Assembly (NCBI GenBank): GCA_030762175.1
Contig: CM060840.1
Span: 39,872,501 to 39,936,500, forward strand
Source of the DNA: Metallyticus violacea
Lineage: Eukaryota; Arthropoda; Insecta; Mantodea; Metallyticidae
DNA length: 64,000 bases
Reading direction: 5' to 3'
Every line of letters starts with the position of its first letter. Within the stretch, counting starts at the first letter, position 1. Below are positions 1-13,020 of this stretch, in pieces. The position numbers and the translations under genes were made by a program. Below the pieces are notes generated by a model. The model was not told the origin of the DNA. It made no database searches and worked only from the letters and a program-made list of their open reading frames with translations.

Positions 1-1179
1 TTAAGACTATTTCACGAATAAAACAAGAATTTAAATATAGTTCCCGTAAATTTGACTTACAATGTTGTAATAATTGTACATTTTTATTATGATTACTTAA
101 TCTTTTCAAGCCATCTAGCAACAGACGAATTTCGATTGTCAGTAAAGTCCAATAGAGGAGAACCAAATATGGATTTAGGATTATTTCATGAATAGAAAAG
201 CATAAATATAATATACATTTGAAATTCGCGCACAGATTATTAATACTTGTATAAATGTAATGCTTTTTATGAATATCTATCTATTCAGAAACCATGAGAA
301 TGAAATAGACGGAAGTCGACTATTATAGCCGATACCGTTAGATTTACTAATAGCAAATGAGAAAAACAACGGGTGAAATATTTTATCATTTTGGACAACG
401 TGTTTATTAAGATTTATGGTTGCTTAGGCAGATATTGTTACATAATTTATAAAATGATTTCAGCCTCAGGAATTACATAGTGAAGGTAAAGAGTTAGCTA
501 CCTAGACCACAGGATAAATGCACGTCACGTGGTAAAACGGATTTGATATTTTTTTCGATAATATCACTGTGACATTTGGCTGTGATTGGTCAAAATTTAA
601 ATTTTGTTTTGTTTCATTAGACAATTTAAAGATGACGTCACATAAGTGAAATAGTCGTCCTAATTCATCAAGATTTTCAGTCTTTTGGTCCAAACTGGTC
701 AAGATATTGTCATTTTTCTATGGGTTTTGTGCGTATCTTCTTTATATTGTAACGCATCTTGTTCTAGGCACTCACCCTTAACGTTAAGAACAATGCTAAC
801 AGATAAATCGGGTCTTTCGCGTCCTCTTCGCAACAGTAACTTGTGCTTTAGTCACATAAGGTTTGGCGCACGAGGCACTTCAGTCTCATTGTAGCAGTAG
901 TAGAGTTCATTTCAATAACTACGGTCGTTCCTTAAAGTGATTACACTGTACTGTTACAGCTTCTGTCTGTGTTTAGATATATGTTTTATTATACCTCAAC
1001 ATATGTACATATTACAACAAATAATTTTATGCACTATTCATATGTGAAAACAAATTCTGTATGGAAGTTATAAGGCAGTTTTACACAGTATGTAAGCTGT
1101 ATTTGCATCAAATAGAGATATATGTTAAAACTTGTATTCAAATGTAGTAAAAATGGATATAATATAGATAAGAAGAAGA
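1..1179. other. Unassigned AT-rich sequence
   Basis: I see no recognisable gene, RNA or mobile element. Open frames here are short, have no protein similarity I recognise, and lie in AT-rich sequence. Confidence 0.5.
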
Positions 1180-1425
1180 ATAAGAAAGCGAGTGCTTACT
1201 GGGGGGAAACTAGACGAAGCTGGAGAAAGATTAGAACATTCTCCTCAAAAATCCTTGCAACGGGTTGCATAAGAAAGAGAAATGTCCATTTGCACAGTGG
1301 CTACCAAACTCTTAAAATTGAAAGCATACAAAGTTGGCGTTGTACACGAGCTGCTACGTGATCCTGAGATTCAGGCAACTTTGTGTCTTGCAAGAGCAGT
1401 TCTCTTCACTAACAAAGTGTGTAGT
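1180..1425 (+). pseudogene. IS630/Tc1-mariner-type transposase N-terminal fragment
   Basis: Read across frameshifts, the plus strand gives a helix-turn-helix-like N-terminal stretch of an insect IS630/Tc1-mariner transposase. Segments such as GERLEHSPQKSLQRVA and then KLKAYKVGVVHELL resemble the family pattern of a paired DNA-binding domain followed by the 'LKxYKVxVVxEL' linker that precedes the first catalytic aspartate. The frame carries at least one stop and needs a frame change near 1318. No DDE catalytic region follows, so this is a short dead fragment. Identification is by remembered family pattern only. The TE group is more secure than the exact clade. Confidence 0.5.
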
Positions 1426-1429
1426 CATA

Positions 1430-4400
1430 TTTGACACAGAGAAGTATAAAGAAATCCTATTTTGTATACGAAACTACCCTTCTTAAAGAAAATCGGGGTA
1501 TAGTGCGCAGTAAGTGAATTATAGAGACTACACTTCTTGAAGCTTCAGGTAATTAATAGAGATGCAGGTATGCCATGTTCACACCATTCTTAGAATAATT
1601 GAATGTAAATCTAGGGATTTCCTACTCTGCCACTTTAATTCAGGAATTTTACGAAAATATAATAACACTAAGTGTTTCTGTTTCCCAGGATGCACTGACC
1701 TAAATATATGTAGTTTTATCTATGGGGAACTTGAAAAATAAGGTATATAGAAAAAATGCAAAAAGTTTAGCACAACTGGAAAGAAAGTATCGGGTGAGAA
1801 ATCGAATCAATTTCGATTGATGAACTGATTAGTGTCAGTGAAAATATTTTAGATGAAGCTAAACGGCATCAATATATGAACTGAGAAAGAAATGTTGGAA
1901 ATGAAACGTTTCAGGTCTAAGTTTACAGTATCTCCTTGGCGTTTATCAATGATGGCAGCTGAGGAAAATCTATAAAAAATAAATCATAAGGATGTTCTGT
2001 CAGAGAATGAAACTGCCGACTGCCGTGCACAAGTCCATGCCTTAACAACCTCCGTCACAAGTGTCTACTTCAGGAAAACGTATCTTCCCATCTACTTCTA
2101 GATCACTTCTATTGCTCTATTATGTTTTAAAGTCTACTATTTTTTTAATATCATAAAACAAATTGAAGAGTTTAATATAAAATCAAATAAATACAAACTT
2201 GTTCAAATAAAAGCAGACTGGAACTGGAATATACGTATGAAGCCAGCACAAAGAGAAGTAGAAACTTAGCTAAAATACCAGAAGAGTGTGTGAAGAGATT
2301 ATTACAGCATGATGGGGCCGTTTGAAGTTCATGGTCTTATTTAGGCTTAGAAGTGCAGTATTAGTAAGGCACAACTGACACTGCCGCTTTCGCGTGTAAT
2401 TCTTACATTTTTCTTCGCCAAGGCAATTCTGTGCATCACTTTCAGTGATTCCTATTTCATTTTTCAGAGTTGCCAACCCATTATATAATTTTACTATATA
2501 CCATCATGGTTATACTTACGAATAGGAGGCAAGCTTAGGCTGTCAGGGTCATCCGATTTCTAGGATTCATTCAAAATTAAGTTTGTGTTAGTGTGTTTAT
2601 ATGAAATGATTTGGCAGTACAATTTTGCTGACTGTTTTCCTGTTTTATTTATTTCGTCGTGCGTTTTTCTCCTTTTGATACTACTGTCATGCCTGCATAT
2701 TATTTCGTTTATTGTATGACGCCACTAAATTGTAATGCGCGCTGCTTTTCTAATGCATTATTGCTATTGGTACGAACTGGCGTCATCACAAGGCTCTGTC
2801 ATGTTCTTACTTCTTGGTAGGATTTTAGCTATAAATCCTTTTCGGGATGGTGAGTCAATTACTAGCTTTCAGCGCATTGACGAATTCCAAGCACTAATAA
2901 ACTAAAGAGGTGTTATAATTAATTATGATACAATTTAAGCACAAATAAATGTAGTATCCTTTAAATGTTCTCCCAACCACTAGGTATCTGATAGTTGTCA
3001 GAATATATTGTAAGACCATAACGCTAAGTATATACCGTGTCCCGAATCGCCGTTAAATTTTTCGAAATAGGCGAACCGCATTACTCCGTAAGAGTTAGGT
3101 GAAGCAGCAACTGATGTAAAAACCGCCAATAGCTCAATGCCTGACTACTGAAAACCTGCCACAGATACTTCGTACATCATATGTTCGTAAATAATCTACC
3201 TAAGCGAACCGACAACAGATCAGAATCATAAACAGCTGAAAGAAAGTATATTTAATACAGAACACGAGCAAAGGAGGAAATGAACATTTATTAATGACCA
3301 TGCATTATTTGATTATTAGTTTTGTAGTTTAAATTAAAGGAAGGAAACGGACACACGTACAATTTGTTCCTTCCTAAAGTTCCTGAAAGATAGAACCAAT
3401 GTGGCACGTATAACATGGGGGTATAACTTGAAAAAATGAACGACGATTCTGGGAAAGCATGCGTTAAAGAATATACCAAATATACGCACACGTGTATTTG
3501 TCTTATCTTCGAGAACTTCCGATCTTTATCAGCTCTATTAGTCTTCCTTCACGAGAGATAAACAATATCTTGTGATCCTTTTTGCACTATAATATTATCG
3601 TCTCTCTTTTTTTGTATCAGTTCAATAAGGCGTTTACTGCAATAATTTGTAAATTTTTATTTGTGTTTCTAGAATTTCCTTTTTAAAACAATTCTGTTAT
3701 AGACACCATTAATGTAAAAGATTGTGAGATCTCAGAAGTACGAATTTGTATATAAAATATATTATTTAATAAAATATATTAATTTAATATTAATTTTAAT
3801 ATATTTAATATATTTAATATTAATATATTAATTTAATATTAATTATTAATTTAATATTAATTTGAAGATTTGAAGATCAACGTAATTTTGTCCTTGAATT
3901 GCTCTCATTTCTAAAAGTTACTGATGGGTAGAACCTAATCTGATACAACAAAAAAGTATTATAGAAAACAAAAATGTTTTGAGCAGACATGAGCTACGTT
4001 TATGGTAATGAAAATTTAGTAAGTTGATAAGTTTTGTTCAATATTATTAGTGTAGCTCAACATTTAAAGTACATCATATAATGTTTAATCAACGGCAAAC
4101 ATTATGTACTAGAAGGTCACGAAGAAGAACTTAATTAAGAAAAAAATTACAAAATAAAGAAATCCTTTAATATCCGGACGGAAGTAATATTAAAAACATG
4201 TTCAGAAAACTGTGGGATATATGATAGTTCTAAATGCTATGACATCTTATTAGAAATATTGCTAATTTTAAAAACTGATATCAAGAACTGATCACGTTTT
4301 TATCATTCAAATAAATATAGTAATTAAAATGTTTTAACTGCTTTCTTATAGTGCACATAAATATTGTTATAATGTATGAAGGTAATCGAGTGCGCAAAGT

Positions 4401-5680
4401 CGACAAACTGCAGCCACAAATGTTTAATAATCCAGTTTAGTATGATTTCCTTCATTTCCTCTTTCCTCCTGAAAAAAAAAAATCGGTAAACTTTTATTGC
4501 CACATAAGTTGTTCTATTGCTTCATATCTTCATAAACTGCGCCATAAGGTCGACACCAGAGGACTTTATTGGCAATATCCAGTAGGAATTGCTGCTGAGC
4601 CCTATGAGTCTTTCGTTTTTATCATCACAACCAAAATGAGTGTGCGATTTTTAACGTTCCGAATGCTACGAGGGTTGTATTTTCTTATTATAGGAGTACA
4701 ACGGTTGTATAACGTGGAAGGTAAGAACATGAGGCGTGATGCGATTCTCATCAATTCCCGTGATGGAATCTCTGATGCGAACGACGTAGAGAGAGAGGAT
4801 CTGATTGGCTTCCAAGCGCTATCAGATCTACCAACTTTACCACAGCTCGAGAGTATAACGTGTCCTTAGACCGTAAATCTAGATTTACAGCGTAATATTC
4901 TGAAACATGACGAAGTTGAGTACCCGCTTTAGAGTTTTCAATGATGTTCGGTCGTGGCCACTTGAAGAGTCTGACAAACTCTCGCAACTTTATGACTGAT
5001 ATAGCGCCCTGAAGTTAACTTACACATTTCTGTCAGTAATTCGAGCACTAGTGGAAAGTTAAAATTACTTTAACTTATCTTGGTAGAATATTTCATCTAA
5101 TTATGTAGTTCTTATTCATTTTTGTCGGAATATTATAATTTCTTTCTTACATTACCTCCATTCAACTTTAGTACCATTTTACTTTTTTGTTTGTTCTTTA
5201 ATGTTTATAAGTTCCTGTGGCCTTTATCGTTCCATCCCCATGCCTTTCGTAAGTAGAGTTATTTTGTTTTTCGATTATACGTTGTGCCTGTTATACACAT
5301 TTATTGTCAGTAAAATTGCAAAATAATTTCCGTATTTTATCCATATTTTAAACACAATTTCATAAAAACAATGTTATATTATTTCTGGATAAAATAATCA
5401 TTTTATCAAACTTTTGTTTGCGAATCTCTTAGGGGTTCACGAAATCTTGCAAGAAGTGGACCAAATTGTTCTCTGATGGCAGATTTTTGAGTTTTTTTAC
5501 TTAAATGATATTATTATTATTACAGTGTGCACCTGGAATAACGAACTGTGGCCGTCGTATATTATACATTGTTTTCAGTTGTCTAAAATGAAGAATGTAT
5601 TTACATGTCACAGTAGTGACAGTTTCCTTAGTCTGTTACAAGGAGAGGACTTTGATTAAGGACAGGGATTTTTATTTGGT
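1430..5680. other. Unassigned intergenic sequence
   Basis: About 4.2 kb without a recognisable gene or transposon domain. It contains the AT-only repeat at 3755-3865, listed separately. Short frames at 2270-2476, 3291-3491 and 4636-4869 have no recognisable domain and I do not treat them as genes. Confidence 0.5.
3755..3865. repeat. AT-only imperfect tandem repeat
   Basis: A run made almost only of A and T, built from repeats of the kind TTAATATTAATTTAATAT. It is partly self-complementary. It is probably a microsatellite-like expansion with no other visible role. Confidence 0.8.
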
Positions 5681-5870
5681 TTATTTACGAATACTCTTTA
5701 ACATCTTAGGTCATCAGCGCCCCATTCAATTCAGGATAAATTTTGCTCACAGACCTCTTTTTTCACGCTTGAGGTTCTTTTACTTGACGTAAATCTACGA
5801 CACGGGACTCACGGCTTTACTTCCATTCCGAAGGAAGCCATATTTAGGATTTTTAAGCTCGGAAAAAGCA
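5681..5870 (-). mobile_element. SINE family 1, truncated copy
   Basis: The reverse complement matches the body and tail of the family-1 SINE also present at 12.0, 17.8, 34.2 and 36.0 kb. It has the block around GAAGTAAAGCCGTGAGTCCC, then the block ending in GCTGATGACCTAAGATGTTA and an A-rich tail. The tRNA-like head is missing, so the copy is 5' truncated, as is usual for LINE-mobilised SINEs. Confidence 0.8.
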
Positions 5871-8800
5871 TAAACTTATATAAAATAAATTAATAATTAA
5901 AAAGAATGTTGAAAGCATCAGGATTCAAACACTGGAACACAAACAAGTTGCTTTCACTTTCTATTGCCAGGTGATCTAAAAGACATTATGATCACAACAT
6001 AAGCGAAAGGCAACATTTGACAGAAGCATTCGAAAGAACTCTCTCGTTTCACGTCACAAGAGTACGCTCAACCAATTTTTCCACCACTGTATCTATATAT
6101 ATATATATGGAAGAAGCGTTTTAGGAAAGGCAAGCTGAAGTTCTTCTTTGAAATGTTTAAAATGCCTTTCAACTTGTTGGCGACGATGACATGGTTTACT
6201 TTCAAGAGGTTTTCTCAACGCAGGTAACAGATTTATGAGATTAACTTCGTGCGCAAGACAAGCGGTGAAGCGGTTGTTCGGGGCATCCAAAACCTCAAGA
6301 ACCAACCTAGTAGCGTCGAACGTCAACACGATCAGTTGTGTCATACAACAAACATTTAAAATAACTCTCTCCCACACATGTTCTGCGGTCACAACCATGC
6401 ATCATAGCGGATGTAGCCCGCTCATTTTGTCGAAATAAGTTTCGTTAAGGAATACATGGATTTGCGAGTGTCCAAGTGCTACAGATGAGGACAGTCATAT
6501 CGAGAAGTACGCCATAAAAAGGCTTACAGAGGTTGTACGCTTGTTCCACTTCACTTATTATGTGACATTACCGCTTTGACTTGAGACATTGCTCTCTGTA
6601 GAGTCAGCCGTAGATGAACTTGTAGCAAAAGTTGCCTTTTGGAGAGAGTAATGACATTCGTTTGTTTTTCACTTAGATTCCGTGAGAAGAAGTAACAGAA
6701 AATAAGAAAGTTTTACTATTTAAATTAAACATTCATCGTCCACTAGTTATGATGATTCTCCGCCCCTATAAATGACCATCCAGATACGTTACAGAGTTCC
6801 TAACCGCTATCAAGCAGATCAGATGCCCAATTTCCATAATAATTAAACCGTTATTTCTTTACTAAATCATGCAGCCTTCTATTACTTAAGAGATCCGTCT
6901 TCTAAAATGGAATGCATTACTAATGTTTTCTTGGAACCAAGTTTTGTAGACAGATAAAATGCTATGCCTTCCATAACTAGAATGTGTAAATTCACCACGA
7001 TTACAGTTGTAAAAATGTGCAATCGGACATAGTCTGAAGGGAATAAAGGAAAATGTTAATTCTGTAAAAAAGTATCGTCGTCATCTCAAAACTATCGTAG
7101 TTCATAAATACATTGTGTAAAATCTTTAAGGCAGATCCGATCCCTTGAAAACCTAGAACATATTGAATTTATATGTTAATCCCATGTCAACTTTTTATCT
7201 GATGTAAAATCGATCTTAGATTTCATACTTGTACATATAAACAGATGCCATAATTGGAACAAGCGAATAGCTCGTGTGTAAGTGGTGGATTGACAACCAT
7301 GTGTATCCAGAAACAGGGCCTCTATTTTGAACAATATCTGTAAAGGAAAATGTAATGAAATGTAATTTAAACGTTAAAAAAACTGTTGAGGAAATCGATA
7401 ATAGATACATTGCTGCTGCTACTGCTACTACTACTACTAGTACTACAAAAAAATCATCTGTATAGATCTTAACATTAGTATGCTATCTTGAGTTGAGTGA
7501 GTTAATTATCGAAACAAATAGCTAACGTGATGAAATAATGAAAAAATATGTATTCACCTAATACTGATTGCCTATACATTTGCTGGCATTTAAATATAAT
7601 AAAACCTCAAAAATTTTAGTTTCATAAAAAAAAAAAAAAAAAAGGAAAAGGAAAAGGAAAAGGGAAACGGGAAAAGGTAAGGAAAGGGAAGTTTAGTTCT
7701 GTAGCAGTACAGATGTGTAATGCGTTGCTACAGCAAATACATAGATTAATTTACAAAGCATGCATCTTTGGCTAACAGAGAAACCTTTTCATAGTATTAA
7801 ATTATTTTAAACTCCTGCAAATATATTTAGTTTATTTATATTGCTATAAATCTGCTCACTTAATTTAATTGTTAAACTTGTCTCTAATATATCAGGGCTA
7901 GAAATGCACAATTATTAAATATATAAGTGTAGAAGCTATTTGTTAATTTTTATAATAAATGTCTGTAAATTTTTATTTTAAATTCATTTACAAAATTACA
8001 TTTGCATTTTACCATGATTAGTCTATATCTCGCTTATAATGCTCATGACTGAATATAATATATAAATAGAATTTGAAGATGTTTGGAAGAATGCAACTAA
8101 CGAATCAAGCAACGATATAATTAGTTGATGACTATTCGGATTCTAATTAAATAGATTGAATTAAAAAATATTTAAGAGATGATTCTGTTGAAATTATATT
8201 ATCAGGCCAATCTTTTCGTCAAATTTCCCATTCCTATATGGATGAGTGATTATCAATGGCAGCAACTATGTGGTTGCTATGAGCACTAAGAGCAGAATAA
8301 AATGGACTGAAGTTATGTTGGGACTGGATTGTAGACAACAGATTGGGGTTCAATAGGTCACGAGCTACAAACCTCTCCCCTGACGCCAGTCGCTCAACAG
8401 TTATTGTTTAACCGCCTAATGGTGGCTCATAGCCTGTGTTTGAGAGTGCCTAACTAGATGCTAAGTGTTTAAGAATTATGATGCCTGAGAATGAAAGAGA
8501 GACTCCAATTTATACCATAGAGATTATTTTTATAAAAAAAGGTTTAAAGCATTACCATATTGCCTGCAATTATATTAGTAAATTCAATGCTTCTCTAATT
8601 TAATTACTTCTAATCAATAATCTGCACGAATTTAATAATTACTCCATTTCTTCCTGATACTCTTTCTTTCATATTTTCTTTGAGATTGAGAACACTCCCA
8701 AAGAATTTTTTCGATACTTGCCAATGCCGGCCCTATTCATTTCCTATTCCTTTGGAAAATTGCAAATTTTCTTCCTGGGTTTGTAACTATCTTCTGAGGC

Positions 8801-11100
8801 TGGGGTGCTCGTAAGTCGCAGCTATGGTGTGCCATGAGAGCCATTAAACGTAATAAGAACTAACCTAGCCAAAATTTGAGCGTAATGAGGATTTTTGTAG
8901 CCATGGAAATATCCCCATGGCATATCCGGAACCCCAGGAGGGGTATCCAGGAACGCTAAATACTATACCGTTGAGTTGGTCTTATTTTCAAAAATTAATT
9001 TATTACCCCTTGTTTTTCTCTTTGCTGCAAAGTCCTGTTACACATTTAAAACTTATTTCTCAAGTTTCGCTGATTATTTTAGTGTTTTTTTTTTTATATC
9101 CCAATATTTAAATTTTTGAATTCATTGCTTGTTTTATAACTAAATTTTTGTGGCAAATGTTGTTTAATTTGTTTCCTTATTTTTTATTTTTCTTTATTAT
9201 TATTTTTTCTTTTTGCATTCGTGATCTTACCAGCTAAGTACATGAAACTTCACAGGCCTACAGTTTTCCGGTACTCTATGTGCACATCCTCATCTTCATG
9301 TTAAGAAGCTCTGAGACGAACAAATAGGGGATGAAAATTTAGCTCGATTCTTCTGAAACCTGACGCTTTTTACGTGAAATAATATTACAAGAGTAGTGTC
9401 TGTCTGCATATTTCTTACTTAGCTTAAAATTAGAGGAAATCTCCATACTATATTGAAACAAAGAATAGTAAACAATTATTGTTTGGCTATAGACTACAGA
9501 AGATAAGAAGAAAATTGGGCAAGCGATAAATTTTAATTTGATACTTGTCGTTTTGTTAATTTTATTTTACCAAAGTTTCAGCTAAATTTTGAGTTATATT
9601 AAAGTATTTTTTAGTTAGTTATTTTTTTGTCTTTTTGTTATAAAGTTACTATTGTCATTCCATCGAAAACAATTATAGTATGTATTTTTTCAAAATTTTG
9701 CTTTTTAATATAAAACCTACTTATATTTAAAAAAAACTGACAGAGAGGACAAAAAGTAGCAAATACAATTTACATACTGTCCAACTAAGGGGCATATCAT
9801 TCTTCTTTTTACCGGAAAAATGCAAAAATATGAACGTAAATACACAAAGCAACCTGCTCCTCATAATCGTATTTCAGAATATCTCCAAATTGCAATTTTG
9901 CCCTGACAAGCATGCTATAGGATGGTAGTTATTGTATCTGCTGCATGGAATTATTTAGTGCAAATGCAGCGATGGCAGTTGATTTTGACGTTTTCGATAA
10001 TTTGCTTGTCAAATGTCACCAGCATCCTTATGTCACAATCCGGTAAATTTAACCGTTCTATATCAGTCCTAAAGTGTGAATAACGATCTTGGAGGCGTTT
10101 CTGATAATATCTGCTGTTGTTGTTTTAGCTACTTCTCTGTTCTTGTCCTGCATTTTACTGTTTTGAATTCCAATAAAATAACAACAAAAGGGAGGAAGAA
10201 AAAGTAGAAATATAGGCACGAGATTTAGGGGGGTGATGGTTCTTGCTTCGCAACTAAACAAATTAGTAAGCCAACAATTACACATTTACATATCAACTCA
10301 ATATAAGGGAATCCACAAACCTCTGGCAAAGTACAAATTAAGTCACAAAAAGTCTGTCACGCAGGAGCTGTGTAAACTAAGCGAATTCCTCACCTAGTAG
10401 AGTAACTCAATAAACATTTAAAATCCAATTTATGGTTTTATTAATTAATGAAATGAAATAAGATATAGCATTACTGAGTGGTATTAGGATAAAAAATTAG
10501 AATTCTTGCAATCTATAAGTATTACAAAAGAGAAATCACATTTTAATTATTATTATTATTATTGTTGTTGTTGCTGTTGTTGAGATTAAATCACAAAAAT
10601 TAATGGTATACTATTAATTAAATGAAATGTATGACCCCTGATAGACAAAGCTATACTGTTTGGGTATTTTTAAGCATTTTAAATGTAACCATTTTATGAA
10701 CTGAGCCCTTGATACCTTTACATTCACTAAAATAGAGAAAAATAACAGAAAACTTCGAGATACTTGTGCATTTAGAAAAATGATGTTTACATGTTTCAAT
10801 AAAACAAAAAACATGTTACTATTTAAAAATAATTTCAATGTACTAAGCAAATACACACAATTAAAGTTTAATCGATTTCCAGTGACTTTGAAATTTAATT
10901 TAAGTATTATTGTATTAAAAACATATACCGTAAAGGTTGTTACAGAGCGCTCTTACAAACAAATTCTCATATAATGTTTCACATTTACTATCTTCAAGAT
11001 GATGCTTTTGTTAAATATTAAACACACGCATCTTTTAAATACAATATATAGTCAACATTAATTTGTCCTTTTATTTTAACACAATATAGAGAAAATTAAA
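5871..11100. other. Unassigned intergenic sequence with simple repeats
   Basis: Over 5 kb in which I recognise no coding exon or transposon protein. It holds a short TA run near 6097, a (CTA/CTG)-type triplet run at 7411-7446, a poly-A/GGAAAA tract at 7626-7690, and ATT/GTT triplets at 10541-10580. The open frame at 6093-6398 (minus, 101 codons) is the longest here, but it has no recognisable motif and I do not call it a gene. Confidence 0.5.
7626..7690. repeat. Poly-A followed by (GGAAAA)n
   Basis: A pure A run is followed by several GGAAAA-type hexamers. This is the shape of a retroposon tail, but I could not identify an element body upstream. Confidence 0.8.
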
Positions 11101-11114
11101 CGCAAGGACCCTAT

Positions 11115-11700
11115 TTAAATGTCGATTTTCAAGCATATTCCTACTCCTCATGATTCGATTTCCCTAATTTTCAGAAACTATTTTTCTTGTTTTATTTAAA
11201 TTATATATACCGAATATTGTTGTGAAGAAACAAATATTGATACTGCTAGAATGATTTTTAAATGTTGCGGTTCCTTCTAATGCCCAATTTTCCTGATTTT
11301 CAGAAACCATTTTCTTAAATAGTACATAAGGAATTTCTTTGCGAAAAAGCAAATATTGGTGCCGCTAGAGCGATTTTTAACATTTGGGTTTCAGGCAAAT
11401 CCCTAAAAATTTTATTTCGATGATTTTCAGAAACTATTTTTCTTATTTGGCATACACCTAAGTTTCCTTTAAAAAAAATAAATTACGGGGGATTGTTAAA
11501 TTTCTCTTTAACCTCCATTCATTTATCAGATATAACTCCAACTCTAATGACCAGAGTTTTCAGAAAATATTTGTTTTAATTTATTTTAATAAAATATACC
11601 TAGTTTTGTTGAAAAAAAAACTCATGCCGCTAGAGCGATTTTTTTTTTCCCGCTTCAGATTAACTCCCACCCCAATGATCCAATTTTGCTGATTAATGAA
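11115..11700. repeat. Degenerate ~125-bp tandem repeat
   Basis: The motif TTTTCAGAAACTATTTTTCT recurs near 11171, 11299, 11425 and 11549, a spacing of about 124-128 bp. Between copies the same order of sub-motifs returns: a poly-A/T stretch, then TGCCGCTAGAGCGATTTTTA, then a run of the type AATCCAATTTTCCTGATTTT. There are four to five diverged units. The divergence suggests an old satellite remnant. Confidence 0.75.
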
Positions 11701-11961
11701 CTCGACGAATTGTTAGTTAATTGATATTTACAGGCATATATACTTTTTTCATTATCATTTTCGGTGCCAAGTAGGTAAGATCGATGCACACTTAAAGACA
11801 ATATTCAAAAATCGTTTCATGGGTTCAACCGCAATAGCTACTACATGAATTCGTTAAACAGAGGCTGAAAGATGCCGTGAAGGAAATAATGGGGGGTATA
11901 GGGTTGTGAACAAACTGATTCCGAATGTGGTGCGAAACAGTTGGGGTAATTGGGAAATTTT

Positions 11962-11964
<3 letters not shown>

Positions 11965-12007
<43 letters not shown>
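11965..12007. repeat. (TA)n microsatellite
   Basis: An uninterrupted TA dinucleotide run of about 43 bp, ending roughly 20 bp before the start of the SINE at 12030. Confidence 0.95.
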
Positions 12008-12010
<3 letters not shown>

Positions 12011-12029
12011 AGGTGCCGTATCCAAATTG

Positions 12030-12318
12030 TAATGTCCTAGTGTTCTAATGCTAATCACACTTGCCTCCTAAACCCAAGATCACGGGTTTAATCCCGACCA
12101 GGGTCAATGGATTTTTCCGGGCGTAAAAATCCTAAATATCCTAAGTAAAAATCCTTCGAACGGAAGCAAAGCTGTGGGTCCCGTGTCGTACATTTACGGC
12201 ACGAAAAGGAACCTTAAGCCTGAAAGAAGAGGCCTCTGAGCAAAATTTGTCGGCCATTTCACGCCCTGGATTGAATAGGGCGCTGATGACCTGAGATGTT
12301 AAAGAGCATTCATAAATA
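12030..12318 (+). mobile_element. SINE family 1, near full length
   Basis: A tRNA-derived SINE. The head contains an RNA polymerase III box-B-like block (GGGTTTAATCCCGACC) preceded by box-A-like sequence (TAATGCTAATCACACTTGCC). The body has the shared block GTGGGTCCCGTGTCGTACAT, and the 3' part has GCTGATGACCTGAGATGTTA followed by an A-rich end. At least four other copies lie in this window. SINEs carry no protein. Transcription by Pol III and mobilisation by a partner LINE are known for the class and inferred here. Confidence 0.85.
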
Positions 12319-12599
12319 ATTCAAAAAAATTCTAAATTGTAAGAGGTGTGAAATATAGCACTAACACTAAGTTTAGGTATGACTGCTCTTGTCTCTAAAC
12401 TTGTGTGAGACTTTAGTTTTTGTGCTGCACAAACATTTTTTTTCCAGAAACGTCTAAAATAATTTATTGATATTGTTTCATAGTCCCAGAGTAAGTACCA
12501 AAGTTGTTTCGTAAAATTCTTCCACCAAAAATTTCTGAAGAAACTGAACATAGTTTTTGTTAATGGAGTCGTTTTAAATATTTTTTTCTGAAGATTTGG

Positions 12600-12900
12600 T
12601 ATGGTGCTATTTCAAGGAGAAATATTTTATTTCGTACTCAAAAGGATACAAAGGACTGTACAAAATTCTTTCGGCTCTAGAATAAAGTTAATGGAATTGT
12701 AAATTACATGGAAATTATATTTACAAAATAAATACTTTTCAAAATGTGTAAAACAATCAGCCTAACCTCCTAATTATAATTTATTATAATTAAAATAATT
12801 TAAAAGTATGTGGTTACTTAATATAAGATAATTGTCACATTCAAAAGCACATTTGAGTTGTAGGATATGAGAAATTATGAACGTTAAATATAAAGTTATA
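12600..12900. other. Unassigned sequence between SINE and LINE remnant
   Basis: AT-rich sequence with no recognisable feature. Confidence 0.5.
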
Positions 12901-12911
12901 TAGTTCATACA

Positions 12912-13020
12912 GGCAATTAAAATGGTTTGGGCACATAAGATAATGAAGCTTGCAGAAAGCTGACTGAGAGAAGTAGGATAAACGGAGGAAGAAAATTGAC
13001 AAATGAAGAGTTAAAATTTA
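12912..13020 (+). pseudogene. Possible LINE ORF2 C-terminal shred
   Basis: One frame gives QLKWFGHIR followed by stops. The next frames continue with basic residues of the type RRKK. A 'WFGHV/I-R' motif followed by a basic tail is common at the C-terminus of non-LTR retrotransposon ORF2 proteins. The fragment is very short and interrupted, so this is a weak call. Confidence 0.35.

Noticed and set aside
6093..6398. 101-codon minus-strand frame
   Set aside because: The composition is plausible, but no family motif, splice context or neighbouring exon supports it.
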